Below the pieces are notes generated by a model, which saw nothing but the letters and a program-made list of their open reading frames with translations, was not told the origin of the DNA and ran no database searches. Positions 28,379 to 36,961 of a DNA stretch of 64,000 bases are shown here, one piece after another (the first letter of the stretch is position 1; each line of letters begins with the position of its first letter). A program made the translations under genes and the position numbers. Origin of the DNA: Schaalia sp. JY-X169. GTDB taxonomy: Bacteria; Actinomycetota; Actinomycetes; Actinomycetales; Actinomycetaceae. The stretch spans positions 1,550,001 to 1,614,000 of the forward strand of contig NZ_CP059675.1 of NCBI RefSeq assembly GCF_014069575.1, written 5' to 3'.

Positions 28379-30712
28379 TTAGCCTTCCTGTCCCTTGTTG
28401 TCATTGCGGCTGCGGCGGCTACGCTGACGGGGACGACGAGGGCGATCATCGCCCTTGTCGGCCTCTTCGGACTTTGCGTCACCCTCAACTGCCTCACCCT
28501 GCTCGTCCTCAACAACTGCGTGCAGGGACAGCTTGCCGCGATCATCGATTTCGGCAATCTGTACTTCGACCTTCTGGCCCACCTGCAGGACGTCCTCGAC
28601 GTTCTCAACACGCTTACCACCAACCAGGCGACGGATCTGCGAGATGTGCAGCAGGCCATCCTTACCCGGGCTCAGTGAGACGAAGGCTCCGAACGAGGTC
28701 GTCTTGACGACCGTTCCAATGAACCGCTCCCCAACCTCTGGCATCTGCGGGTTGGCGATCTGATTGACGAGGGCGCGAGCGGCCTCTGCGGCCTCGCCTG
28801 AAGAGGCACCGATGTAAACGGTTCCGTCGTCCTCGATCGTCAGGTCGGCTCCGGTGTCTTCCTGGATCTGGTTGATCATCTTGCCCTTCGGGCCGATGAC
28901 TTCGCCGATCTTGTCAACGGGAACCTTCACCGTGATGATGCGCGGTGCAGTCATCGCCATCTCATCCGGGTGATCGATTGCCTGGCTCATGACATCCAAG
29001 ATTGCGAGGCGCGCGTCGCGGGCCTGGCCGAGGGCGGACTTCAGAAGATCCGAATCGATCCCGTCCAACTTGGTGTCCAACTGCAGTGCGGTGATGAACT
29101 CGGAAGTACCCGCAACCTTGAAGTCCATGTCGCCGAAGCCATCTTCAGCGCCGAGGATATCGGTCAGGGTGACCGCGCGGCTCTCGCCATCAACGATCCC
29201 GGTCATCAGACCCATTGCAATACCGGCAACCGGTGCGCGCAACGGAACGCCAGCCTGCATCATCGACAGTGTCGAAGCGCAAACGGAGCCCATCGAGGTG
29301 GAGCCATTGGAGCCAAGGGCCTCAGAGACCTGACGGATCGCGTAGGGGAAGTCCTCACGCGACGGCAAGACTGGGCGCAGGGCGCGCTCGGCAAGGTCAC
29401 CGTGGCCGATCTCGCGGCGCTTCGGGGAACCAACACGACCGGTCTCACCAGTTGAGAAAGGTGGGAAGTTGTACTGGTGCATGTAGCGCTTGTGCGTCTG
29501 CGGGCTGAGGTTGTCCAGCTGCTGCTCCATGCGCAACATCGCCAGGGTGGTGACACCAAGAATCTGGGTCTCACCACGCTCAAACAGCGCGGAACCGTGA
29601 ACGCGAGGAAGAACCTCAACCTCGGCTCCCAGAGAGCGAATCTCGGTTGGTGTCCGGCCGTCCATGCGCACGCCATCACGGAGGGTGCGGTTGCGAATGG
29701 TTTCCTTCTCAAGGCTGCGGAAAGCGGCCTTGAGGGCCTTCTCCGAATCGGGGAACTGGGTGAGACCAGCAGCGATTGCCTCCGCCTTGACGGCGTCCAC
29801 AGCATCCATGCGAGCGAGCTTGCCCTCGGTCAGCAGGGCCTGAGCGAGCTTGTCACCGACAGCATTCTTGACCGCAGCGAACTCTTCATCGGTGTAGTCG
29901 AAGAACAGTGGGAAGTCCGCGGTTTCCTTTGAAGCCTGGTTTGCAACTTCAATCTGTGCTTCACACAGAACACGCAGGAAAGGCTTGGCAGCTTCGAGGC
30001 CGCCTGCCACTACGTCCTCGGTCGGCTTCTGCGCGCCAGCCTGGATGAGTTCCCACTGGTTGTCGCCGCCACCGGCCTCGACCATCATGATGGCGATGTC
30101 GGAGGTGCCGTCCTCTTTCTCAACGATGCGCCCGGATACCACCATGTTGAACACGGAGTTTTCCAGTTCGGAGTAGCGAGGGAAAGCGACCCACTGGCCG
30201 TCAATAAGAGCCAAACGGGTTCCTGCGATGGGACCGGAGAACGGTAGGCCCGCAATCTGGGTCGACATGGAGGCCGCGTTGATCGCGAGGACGTCGTATG
30301 CGTCATCGGGGTTGACGGAAAGAACGGTCTCGACAACCTGAACCTCGTTGCGCAGACCCTTCACGAAGCCGGGACGCAGGGGCCGGTCGATCAGACGGCA
30401 GGCGAGAATCGCTTCGGTGCCGGGACGGCCTTCGCGGCGGAAGAACGAACCGGGGATCTTGCCAATCGCGTACTGGCGTTCCTCAACGTCAACCGTCAAC
30501 GGGAAGAAGTCAAACTGGTCCTTAGGGGTCTTGCCAGCAGTTGTCGCCGACAGGACCGTCGTTTCCTCATCCAGGTAGGCAACGGCTGAGCCTGCTGCCT
30601 GCAGGGCGAGACGACCGGTTTCAAAGCGCACGGTGCGCTTGCCGAAACGGCCGTTATCAATAATTGCTTCTGCCGAAACCACTTTGCGTGGTGTCAGTGT
30701 CACTTCGGACAT
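28379..30712 (-). CDS. pnp: polyribonucleotide nucleotidyltransferase
   Basis: A 777-residue phosphorolytic 3'-5' exoribonuclease with two RNase PH domains (first with [14 protein letters not shown] and [10 protein letters not shown], second with [11 protein letters not shown] and [21 protein letters not shown]), then a KH domain ([17 protein letters not shown]) and an S1 domain ([18 protein letters not shown]), ending in an acidic then Arg-rich tail. The frame opens at 30772 but ATG 30712 has AAAAGGAAA and the family N-terminus [11 protein letters not shown]. rpsO lies just upstream, the usual order rpsO-pnp. Confidence 0.98.
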   Translation of the reverse strand: MSEVTLTPRKVVSAEAIIDNGRFGKRTVRFETGRLALQAAGSAVAYLDEETTVLSATTAGKTPKDQFDFFPLTVDVEERQYAIGKIPGSFFRREGRPGTEAILACRLIDRPLRPGFVKGLRNEVQVVETVLSVNPDDAYDVLAINAASMSTQIAGLPFSGPIAGTRLALIDGQWVAFPRYSELENSVFNMVVSGRIVEKEDGTSDIAIMMVEAGGGDNQWELIQAGAQKPTEDVVAGGLEAAKPFLRVLCEAQIEVANQASKETADFPLFFDYTDEEFAAVKNAVGDKLAQALLTEGKLARMDAVDAVKAEAIAAGLTQFPDSEKALKAAFRSLEKETIRNRTLRDGVRMDGRTPTEIRSLGAEVEVLPRVHGSALFERGETQILGVTTLAMLRMEQQLDNLSPQTHKRYMHQYNFPPFSTGETGRVGSPKRREIGHGDLAERALRPVLPSREDFPYAIRQVSEALGSNGSTSMGSVCASTLSMMQAGVPLRAPVAGIAMGLMTGIVDGESRAVTLTDILGAEDGFGDMDFKVAGTSEFITALQLDTKLDGIDSDLLKSALGQARDARLAILDVMSQAIDHPDEMAMTAPRIITVKVPVDKIGEVIGPKGKMINQIQEDTGADLTIEDDGTVYIGASSGEAAEAARALVNQIANPQMPEVGERFIGTVVKTTSFGAFVSLSPGKDGLLHISQIRRLVGGKRVENVEDVLQVGQKVEVQIAEIDDRGKLSLHAVVEDEQGEAVEGDAKSEEADKGDDRPRRPRQRSRRSRNDNKGQEG

Positions 30713-30842
30713 GGTTTCCTTTTCATTTGGAGTCCACTGCCGTCGGCCTTCGATCGAAGCCCACGGAACCATCTGCTCCGTAAGCCACTGTCGAAAACCG
30801 CGTCTAGCAGTGGTTACTCAGTTTTTCTCTTAAGTTAGTGTT

Positions 30843-30873
30843 TCGGCCCGACTCCACAGTGGAACCGGGCCGA
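30843..30873 (-). terminator. hairpin between rpsO and pnp
   Basis: TCGGCCCG and CGGGCCGA flank the inner palindrome TCCACAGTGGA, giving a continuous stem nine bases past the rpsO stop. No U-tract. It may be an RNase III-type processing site or an attenuator before pnp, as found for other rpsO-pnp operons. Confidence 0.65.
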
Positions 30874-30881
30874 TCAGTAGG

Positions 30882-31151
30882 TTATCGACGCAAACCGAGA
30901 CGTTCGATAAGGCTACGGTAGCGTTCTACGTCGATGCCCTCGAGGTAGTCGAGGAGGTGACGACGACGGCCAACCATCAGCATGAGTCCACGACGTGAGT
31001 TGTGATCATGCTTGTGAGTCTTCGAGTGTTCGGTCAGTTCGGTGATCCGCTGGGTTAGCAGCGCGACCTGGACCTCCGGAGAGCCAGTGTCGCCCTCATG
31101 CGTCGCGTATTCCGAGATGATTGCTTCTTTTTGATCCTTTGACAGCGCCAT
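30882..31151 (-). CDS. rpsO: 30S ribosomal protein S15
   Basis: An 89-residue ribosomal protein, exactly the family length, with the conserved core [51 protein letters not shown]. The ATG 31151 has GGAAAGTGAG upstream; the two-codon-earlier start is not needed. S15 binds 16S rRNA helix 22. It precedes pnp. Confidence 0.99.
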   Translation of the reverse strand: MALSKDQKEAIISEYATHEGDTGSPEVQVALLTQRITELTEHSKTHKHDHNSRRGLMLMVGRRRHLLDYLEGIDVERYRSLIERLGLRR

Positions 31152-31322
31152 TTGCACTCACTTTCCTTTGGTCGTTGCACGGAGCGCCGGGGCCATAACA
31201 CCCGGGCAGACTTACCGTGGCCGATCTAACGGCACCGACAAGACTATCAGTGGGCGCCCTGCAATCCGCCCCCGTGTGGGAGTTATCGCAACTAGGTGGC
31301 GTGAAATGTAGCACCAAGCACT

Positions 31323-31727
31323 CTAGCGAGCCCGCTGGGCCGGGAGGTATCCACCGTCCTCCAATCCCGCTTCGATCTCAAACCTGTTGCTGAGCGCATC
31401 GCGGCCCGCTACAGCGTAGAGGAGGGGAAATAGAGCGCCGTAGCGGTACCACTGCGTGACGTGGCGCTTTTCGTGGGCGATCACCGCCCTCGAAGGGAGC
31501 GGCCCCGTCAGGAAGACCCGCCCGACGCATACTCCCCCACGTGGGTATGCACACTGCGGCAGACCAGACGCAATGACAATGTCACCGTCACGCCGAAAGC
31601 TGGAATCGCGAAACACTGCCGCGTAGCCCACCGCGACCGCCGACACCACTTCGGTGGCCAGTTTCGTCAGTCCATTGCAGAAGAGCATGCGTCCGAGGAC
31701 GAGCTGGGAGATTGAAGCCCCTGTCAT
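31323..31727 (-). CDS. small protein with an HExxH motif, adjacent to the fructose PTS gene
   Basis: A 134-residue protein unassigned by me to a named family. It has the motif AHEKRHVTQWYRYG (H85, E86, H89), which has the zinc-peptidase HExxH pattern, followed by FPLLYAV and an EIEAGLEDGGYLP stretch that could offer an extra ligand glutamate. Two short moderately hydrophobic stretches (residues 25-40, 95-105) are not clear membrane segments. The ATG starts directly after the stop of the PTS gene (0 bases), so it is likely in the fru operon by readthrough. Similar small actinobacterial proteins are often labelled Fe-S oxidoreductase, which the sequence does not support. Confidence 0.6.
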   Translation of the reverse strand: MTGASISQLVLGRMLFCNGLTKLATEVVSAVAVGYAAVFRDSSFRRDGDIVIASGLPQCAYPRGGVCVGRVFLTGPLPSRAVIAHEKRHVTQWYRYGALFPLLYAVAGRDALSNRFEIEAGLEDGGYLPAQRAR

Positions 31728-33767
31728 CTACACGCCGACCTCGGCTGCCTTCTTTGCCCCCATTTGTTTGAGGACAGTAACGAGCAGACCGCCCACAACC
31801 ATGCCCGCAAGCACCGCGACCAAGAAACCCCAGAACGGATCAATCGCAAAGAACACGAAGGCGCCGCCGTGAGGGGCGCGAGATCCAACGCCGAGCGCCA
31901 TGCTGATTGCTCCGGTAACCGCACCTCCCGCCATGATTGAGGGGATGACCCTGAACGGATCTGCGGCCGCGAAGGGAATTGCTCCCTCTGAGATGAAAGC
32001 CGCACCAAGAAGCCACGCTGTCACGCCGTTCTCGCGTTCGGCCGGGGTGTAAAGCCTGGGTCGGATCGTTGTCGAAAGTGCCATTGCAAGGGGTGGAACC
32101 ATTCCTGCCGCCATGACCGCCGCCATGATCATGAATGATGCTTCAGTCTGTGCTGCCAAACCCGTTGTTGCAAAGAGGTAGGCCGCCTTGTTGACCGGAC
32201 CTCCCATATCGAAGCACATCATCAAACCGAGAATGATGCCGAGGACGATCGCCCCCGACCCCTCCGACATTCCAGTCAACCAGGACGTCAGCCCCGTCAT
32301 CAGCGCCTCGAGGGGACGCCCCAGAAGCATCAGCATCAAGCCACCGACAATGGCAGTTGTCAGAAGCGGGATGATTACGACTGGCATCAAACCTGCAAGC
32401 CACCTCGGCGGCTTGAGCGTTGTGAACCAGTAGGCGACCAAACCAGCCAGGATCCCTGTGATCAAACCGCCGATGAAGCCCGCACCAACGAAAACTGAGA
32501 TGGCGCCGCCAATGAAGCCCGGAGCTATGCCGGGGCGTCCCGCCAAACCAAATGCGATATATCCGGAGAGTGCCGCCACGAGGAACCCCATCCCCGCCTG
32601 CCCCAGAACCAACAGGACCGAGCCAACGTAGAGCAGGAAGCCGTTCTTTGCCAGCAGATCGGTCCCGACCTCGGCTGATAGAGCTGACACGTCAGGTAGG
32701 TTCCACAGGGTGTACGACCGTACGACCTGATCGCCAACGTCCGTGACGTTGTACCCGCCAAAGAGGAAGGCCAGGGCAATCAGGAGGCCGCCAGCTGCCA
32801 CGAAGGGGATCATGTATGAGACACCGGTCATGAGCGCCTGCTGGATCCTCTTCGGCCAAGAGACTCCTGCTCCACCGCCGGATGCCCCTGACGATTCGGA
32901 TCCACTTCCCGCGGCAACGCGCTTCGCATTGGGGTCCTTGGCGGCCTCGAGTGCCTCCTGAATCATTTTGGGGCCCTCGCCCTTGTTCATAGGCCTCTTC
33001 ACGCTTGACTCGACCAGTGGCATGCCCGCAAAACGATCACGCCCAGCGATATTGACGTCTGCTGCGATGATCAGGGCGCCGGCACTAGCAATCTGCTCCG
33101 GGGTGAAAGGTTCGATACCGCCGGATCCCTGCGTCTCCACATAGAGTTCAACGCCAGCGTCCTTCGCTGCCTGTTCTAGCGCCTCGGCAGCCATGTATGT
33201 GTGAGCGATCCCCGTGGGACACGAGGTGATCGCCAGCAGGACCGGCGTACCTTCGCCGCTTCCAGGTGCCGCGTGTTTCGGAGCGCGCTCTGCCGCTGGC
33301 GATGCAGCAGTATCCGGTGGCTCAACGACATTCATGATCAGGGTGGAGACCTCCTCCGGCGTCTTCGCATCCCGAAGTGACTGAACGAATTCTTTACGGA
33401 CGAGGGCGCGGGACAGTTTTGCCAGCAGCTTCATGTGCTGGGATCCGGACTCATCCGGAGCAGCAATGCCAATAACGAGGTCTGCGGGACCGTCTTTGGC
33501 ACCGAAGTCGACGGGTGTGGCAAGCCGGAGGAATCCCAGGGAGGCAACTTCGACCGCAGTGGTTCGGCAGTGGGGTATTGCGATCCCACCTGGCATGCCG
33601 GTTGGGAACTGTTCTTCCCGAGCCTCCATTGCTTCGCGCAGACCGGCTTCGCTGGCTCGACCGGTCCCGGCAACCAACTGCGCCATTGCCGCAATCACCG
33701 CGTGCTTGTCGCCCTCGACCGTGACATCTAGGGCAACGAGGTCGGGAGTTATCAGTGGTTCGCTCAT
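31728..33767 (-). CDS. fruA: PTS fructose transporter subunit IIABC
   Basis: Imports and phosphorylates fructose to fructose-1-phosphate. From ATG 33767 (AAGAGAAAG site) it has 679 residues: EIIA with phosphohistidine H66 in GIAIPHCRTT, a linker, EIIB with C183 in ITSCPTGIAHTYMAAE, an Ala/Gly/Ser linker and a membrane EIIC of about eight to ten segments from residue 310. Domain order A-B-C matches actinobacterial FruA. The frame continues upstream to 33821 without support. FruK is encoded 32 bases upstream. No Enzyme I, HPr or DeoR-type fruR in the window. Confidence 0.95.
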   Translation of the reverse strand: MSEPLITPDLVALDVTVEGDKHAVIAAMAQLVAGTGRASEAGLREAMEAREEQFPTGMPGGIAIPHCRTTAVEVASLGFLRLATPVDFGAKDGPADLVIGIAAPDESGSQHMKLLAKLSRALVRKEFVQSLRDAKTPEEVSTLIMNVVEPPDTAASPAAERAPKHAAPGSGEGTPVLLAITSCPTGIAHTYMAAEALEQAAKDAGVELYVETQGSGGIEPFTPEQIASAGALIIAADVNIAGRDRFAGMPLVESSVKRPMNKGEGPKMIQEALEAAKDPNAKRVAAGSGSESSGASGGGAGVSWPKRIQQALMTGVSYMIPFVAAGGLLIALAFLFGGYNVTDVGDQVVRSYTLWNLPDVSALSAEVGTDLLAKNGFLLYVGSVLLVLGQAGMGFLVAALSGYIAFGLAGRPGIAPGFIGGAISVFVGAGFIGGLITGILAGLVAYWFTTLKPPRWLAGLMPVVIIPLLTTAIVGGLMLMLLGRPLEALMTGLTSWLTGMSEGSGAIVLGIILGLMMCFDMGGPVNKAAYLFATTGLAAQTEASFMIMAAVMAAGMVPPLAMALSTTIRPRLYTPAERENGVTAWLLGAAFISEGAIPFAAADPFRVIPSIMAGGAVTGAISMALGVGSRAPHGGAFVFFAIDPFWGFLVAVLAGMVVGGLLVTVLKQMGAKKAAEVGV

Positions 33768-33798
33768 GTTCTTGTCTTTCTCTTGACTCTGTATGCGG

Positions 33799-34752
33799 TC
33801 AAATCTCTTCGACTGCCTCAAAATTTGGACTCACCTGCTGAGGGGTTGGGATTGTGGTGCCGGGAAGGGAAACGGCTGCTGCGCCATAGGCAACCGCGTA
33901 GGCGAGCCTTGCGGGGGCATCCAGACCTGCCTCGCGGGCAATCAGGTACCCGGCTGTCGCAGAGTCACCAGCACCCACGGTTGAGACGACATCGACTTTC
34001 GGTGAAGGCGAGTACCACGCTCCCTCACCAGTAACGAGGAGTCCGCCCGCCCCGCCCAGGGTGACAAGGACCTCTGCGACACCGCGACCGTGAAGCGCAA
34101 GAGCTGCATCTTTGGCTGCCGAGAGGTCCCCATTTTCTGCTTGTCTCTCAATATGAAGTCCATCGTGTCCCGTGAGCTGCCCCAGTTCGAGGCCGTTCGG
34201 CTTCAGAAAGTCCGGTGCCGCGTCCTCGAAGTTCTCTCCCAGAGCAATCAGTGGCGCGTCCGAAGTGTCCACCCCAATCCACACCCCTAATGGCCGTAGA
34301 CGCCGAACGAGGCGCGCGTACTCATCAACGGGAAAACCTGGCGCCAATGACCCGGAAAGCATGACCGTGTCGGCGGCGGCTGCTGCTTCAACTAGTGCAG
34401 CTTCCACCGCGGCCACTTCCCCCTCGTTGAGAGTCGCTCCCGGTTCATTGATTTTGGTTGTCTCTCCCCCACCGAGCACAGTCATGTTGGTCCGCACCGG
34501 GCCCACCACGGGAATCGCCTCAAAGGGCAAATCGTTCTCGGTCAGAAGTCCGAGCAGGGGGTCGTCATCCCTGGCTGGCAACAGTGCGACGACATCTAGC
34601 CCTGCGCCAACTAGTCCCAGCGCAACGTTGATCCCCTTGCCGCCGGGTTGAGTTGTGTCCACTTCAATCCTGTGGACACCACCTGGGACGAGGGCGGAGC
34701 CGAGGGTAACCGTTCTGTCCAGAGATGGGTTAGCGGTAAACGTGACAATCAT
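33799..34752 (-). CDS. fruK: 1-phosphofructokinase
   Basis: Phosphorylates fructose-1-phosphate to fructose-1,6-bisphosphate for glycolysis. A 317-residue PfkB family member with the FruK-type N-terminus IVTFTANPSLDRTV, substrate signature QPGGKGINVALGL and ATP/catalytic motif STVGAGDSATAGYL (catalytic aspartate in GAGD). Immediately upstream of the fructose PTS gene on the same strand, forming a fruKA unit. The usual DeoR repressor is absent, and 930 bases of repeats lie upstream instead. Tagatose-6-phosphate kinase is the alternative; the PTS partner favours FruK. Confidence 0.92.
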   Translation of the reverse strand: MIVTFTANPSLDRTVTLGSALVPGGVHRIEVDTTQPGGKGINVALGLVGAGLDVVALLPARDDDPLLGLLTENDLPFEAIPVVGPVRTNMTVLGGGETTKINEPGATLNEGEVAAVEAALVEAAAAADTVMLSGSLAPGFPVDEYARLVRRLRPLGVWIGVDTSDAPLIALGENFEDAAPDFLKPNGLELGQLTGHDGLHIERQAENGDLSAAKDAALALHGRGVAEVLVTLGGAGGLLVTGEGAWYSPSPKVDVVSTVGAGDSATAGYLIAREAGLDAPARLAYAVAYGAAAVSLPGTTIPTPQQVSPNFEAVEEI

Positions 34753-34866
34753 CAGCCCAACCTTCTATCAGATGGCCGGCTGCACACCGAGATGAACCGG
34801 CTCCACTGGTAACTCTACTAACCAATGGGTGATTTGGGCCACAGGTTGAGGCATTCTCTCGATCGG

Positions 34867-34980
34867 CCCCGCCCTCGCCGTCGCCGTCGCCCTCGCCGTC
34901 GCCCTCGCCCTCGCCCTTGCCCTCGCCGTCGCCCTCGCCCTCGCCCTTGCCCTCGCCCTCGCCCTTGCCCTCGCCCGAGC
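34867..34980. repeat. hexanucleotide tract GCC(C/G)TC
   Basis: About 19 tandem hexamers of GCCCTC, GCCGTC or CCTTGC-phase variants in near-perfect six-base register. On the reverse strand it reads as a Gly-Glu/Asp/Lys repeat frame, but that frame overlaps the fruK start and has no other support. Confidence 0.85.
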
Positions 34981-35001
34981 CGAACCCACCAAACATCCTC
35001 A

Positions 35002-35144
35002 CCGCCACCGTCGCCCGAGCCGATCAAACCTCTCATCCGCGAGCCGACTACGACATACGGAGCCCGCCAGGTCCGCATAACGGTGTAATCTTAGCGACTC
35101 TGAGCCTAGCGGGCTCCCTATGGCTTGGTCGGCTCCGCAATCGC
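35002..35144. repeat. 143-base direct repeat, left copy
   Basis: Begins CCGCCACCGTCGCCCGAGCC and ends in GCAATCGC. It matches 35421-35563 at the same length with only scattered substitutions. Contains palindromic copy C (35054-35122). Confidence 0.9.
35054..35122. repeat. dispersed imperfect palindromic repeat, copy C
   Basis: CATACGGAGCCCGCC at the left and GGGCTCCCTATG at the right with inner GCATAACGGTGTAATC. In the orientation reversed to copy A. Confidence 0.8.
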
Positions 35145-35270
35145 GCGGTCTGACGACGACAGTCCGAGGCAGACCACAACATCCACAGGAAGACCACAGC
35201 ATTCCCAGGAAGACCACAACACGCCGAGGGGCGACGGCGACCCAGAGACTCCATGACCCCTGCGGGTACT

Positions 35271-35348
35271 GAAATGTATACGTGGGGAGAAAAAGCGAGC
35301 CTGGGGTGCGTAACCCAGACGATCATTTCGCCCCCACGTATACATTTC
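35271..35348. repeat. 17-base perfect inverted repeat with inner stem
   Basis: GAAATGTATACGTGGGG (35271-35287) is the exact reverse complement of 35332-35348. The 44-base loop contains a second stem CTGGG/CCCAG (35301-35305, 35314-35318). It lies midway between the two 143-base direct repeats. Confidence 0.9.
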
Positions 35349-35420
35349 GCGACGCGCCGGAGCCGAGGAATGGCCTCCGCCACCCCCGTGCCACACGGGC
35401 CGACTGGGGAGCGCTCTCAT

Positions 35421-35563
35421 CCGCCACCGTCGCCCGAGCCCATCAAACCTCTCATCCTCGAGCCGACTACGCCATACGGAGCCCGCCAGGCCCGCATAAC
35501 GATGTAATCTTAGCGGCTCTGAGCCTAGCGGGCTCCCTATGGCTCGGTCGGCTCGACAATCGC
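35421..35563. repeat. 143-base direct repeat, right copy
   Basis: Second copy of the repeat at 35002-35144, same orientation and length. Contains palindromic copy D. Confidence 0.9.
35473..35541. repeat. dispersed imperfect palindromic repeat, copy D
   Basis: CATACGGAGCCCGCC at the left and GGGCTCCCTATGG at the right with inner GCATAACGATGTAATC; nearly identical to copy C. Confidence 0.8.
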
Positions 35564-35689
35564 TGAGGGCGGCAGGCCGGGTTCCTGGGGTCAGGGCGGC
35601 AGGCCGGGGGCAACGGCCGGGTTCCTGGGCGTGAGCCGCAGGCAGTGGAGGCAGGCCGGGGGCCGGGGCCAACTACCGCGCCAGCGACC

Positions 35690-36700
35690 TCAAATCCCCG
35701 CGGTCACCCTGCCCGGATCGATCCGGGAAGCGCTTCGTGCCCCCAATATCGCTGCGGTGGCGCGCAGGTCATCATCCATACGGGCAAGAAGCTGATCGAT
35801 AGAGTCGAAGACCATCATCGGCCGTATCCTCTTCACAAACACGACGGTGACGCGTTCGTCGTACAGGTCCAAGTCGGCCCGCCCGAGGACGTGGGCTTCC
35901 ACTGTCCTGACAGTTCCCTGAAACTGAGGGTTCGTCCCCACCGAAATCGCGGCTGGGAGGAACTCCTGACTTCCCCCATCACTCTGACTCACGTCGCGCA
36001 CCAGCCATCCCGCGTAGACCCCGTCAGCCGGAACCATCTGCCCTTCGACCTCGAGATTTGCTGTTGGAAAGCCAAGTTCGCGGCCTCGTTTTGCCCCGTG
36101 AATAACATGACCCCACACCCGCGGAAAGCGGCCGAGGACGCGGCTGGCCTCTTCCACATTTCCGGATGCCATCTCTTCTCTCACCCACGAGGACGACCAT
36201 CGTCTCCCCGAAGGTGACTCAACGTCGGTCACCATGGAGACGTCAAACCCGTGTTGACGGCCCAGTTTCCGCAAGGTTTCAATATCGCCGGAGTTGTTGC
36301 GACCAAAACGGAAGTCCTCACCAACCACAACCTCCACTGCCCCGAGCCGCTCCACGATGTAGGACACCACAAAGTCCTCGGCACTCAGCATGTAGAGATC
36401 GGGAGAATACTGCGCGACAAACACCGCATCCAACCCGGCAATGGCCATCGCATCAAGGCGATCATCAAGGGAGGCAATCAGCTCGAGAGGTTCTTGGGGG
36501 CGGTGCACCGATCTGGGGTGAGGGTCAAACGTCAGCGCGACCGACTGGCAGTTGCGTTTACGCGCTCTCTCCACGCACGTTGCGATGACTCGCGAATGCC
36601 CCTGGTGCATGCCATCAAAGTTCCCGATGGTGACAACCGATTTTTGGTTGCCAGGAACTTCATTCAGGTTCCTCCAGACCTCCACAAGACCTTCTTCCAT
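35690..36700 (-). CDS. ribF: bifunctional riboflavin kinase/FAD synthetase
   Basis: Makes FMN and FAD from riboflavin. The N-terminal FAD synthetase nucleotidyltransferase domain has GNFDGMHQGH (residue 27) and FDPHPRSV, the linker has SSSWVREEMASGNVEEASRVLGR, and the C-terminal kinase has GRELGFPTANL and DGVYAGWL. 336 residues, normal length. Follows truB and the small Cys-rich gene on the same strand, the usual truB-ribF order. Some codons near the 3' end (SASRIDPGRVTAGI) extend beyond the core fold. Confidence 0.97.
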   Translation of the reverse strand: MEEGLVEVWRNLNEVPGNQKSVVTIGNFDGMHQGHSRVIATCVERARKRNCQSVALTFDPHPRSVHRPQEPLELIASLDDRLDAMAIAGLDAVFVAQYSPDLYMLSAEDFVVSYIVERLGAVEVVVGEDFRFGRNNSGDIETLRKLGRQHGFDVSMVTDVESPSGRRWSSSWVREEMASGNVEEASRVLGRFPRVWGHVIHGAKRGRELGFPTANLEVEGQMVPADGVYAGWLVRDVSQSDGGSQEFLPAAISVGTNPQFQGTVRTVEAHVLGRADLDLYDERVTVVFVKRIRPMMVFDSIDQLLARMDDDLRATAAILGARSASRIDPGRVTAGI

Positions 36701-36751
36701 AGAGCCGCCCCGTCGACTGCTCGGCGGGGCGGGATAAGCAGGGGCGAACGC

Positions 36752-36961
36752 CTAGTTGGTTCCTCTTAGGCCCAGGTTCGTTCGACCCTCATCATCTACC
36801 GGCTGACCTTCGCGGCCCTTCTTGTTGCCGCCGCCTCCGCAACCGCAACCACCGCAACCACACCCACCTGACTTGCGTTCTTCTTCGTTAGCCATGCGTG
36901 CAATCCCTTCATCATCTCTGCGCCACCAGGTGGCGAGATTTTCCCCGATCGTTCCCATCAC
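36752..36961 (-). CDS. small Cys/Gly-rich protein coupled to truB
   Basis: A 69-residue frame starting GTG 36961, sharing GTGA with the truB stop, so translation coupling is likely. The first 22 residues (TIGENLATWWRRDDEGIAR) look helical; then comes SGGCGCGGCGCGGGG with cysteines at 34, 36, 39 and 41 (CxCxxCxC), and a charged tail. An internal ATG at 36895 would yield a 47-residue form with the same motif. The pattern suggests metal binding or a modified peptide; I cannot assign a family. The size and lack of a known family keep this tentative, though the overlap with truB supports a real gene. Confidence 0.55.
   Translation of the reverse strand: MMGTIGENLATWWRRDDEGIARMANEEERKSGGCGCGGCGCGGGGNKKGREGQPVDDEGRTNLGLRGTN

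Larger units (their letters stand above)
34753..35689. other. 937-base gene-free repeat region between fruK and ribF
   Basis: No supported gene. It contains a hexamer tract (34867-34980), two 143-base direct repeats each holding a palindromic copy, a large hairpin at 35271-35348, three near-copies of AAGACCACA (35165-35220) and a GC-rich repeat tract with GCAGGCCGGG words (35570-35665). The fruK promoter must be in the first part near 34753-34860. Confidence 0.75.

Noticed and set aside
34867-34980. CRISPR-like regular repeat
   Set aside because: Unit is six bases without spacers, a slippage-prone tract, not a CRISPR array. No cas genes are present.
34730-35008. Reverse-strand frame giving a Gly-Glu/Lys/Asp repeat protein
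   Set aside because: It is the translation of the hexamer tract, overlaps the fruK start and has no ribosome-binding site or continuing domain.
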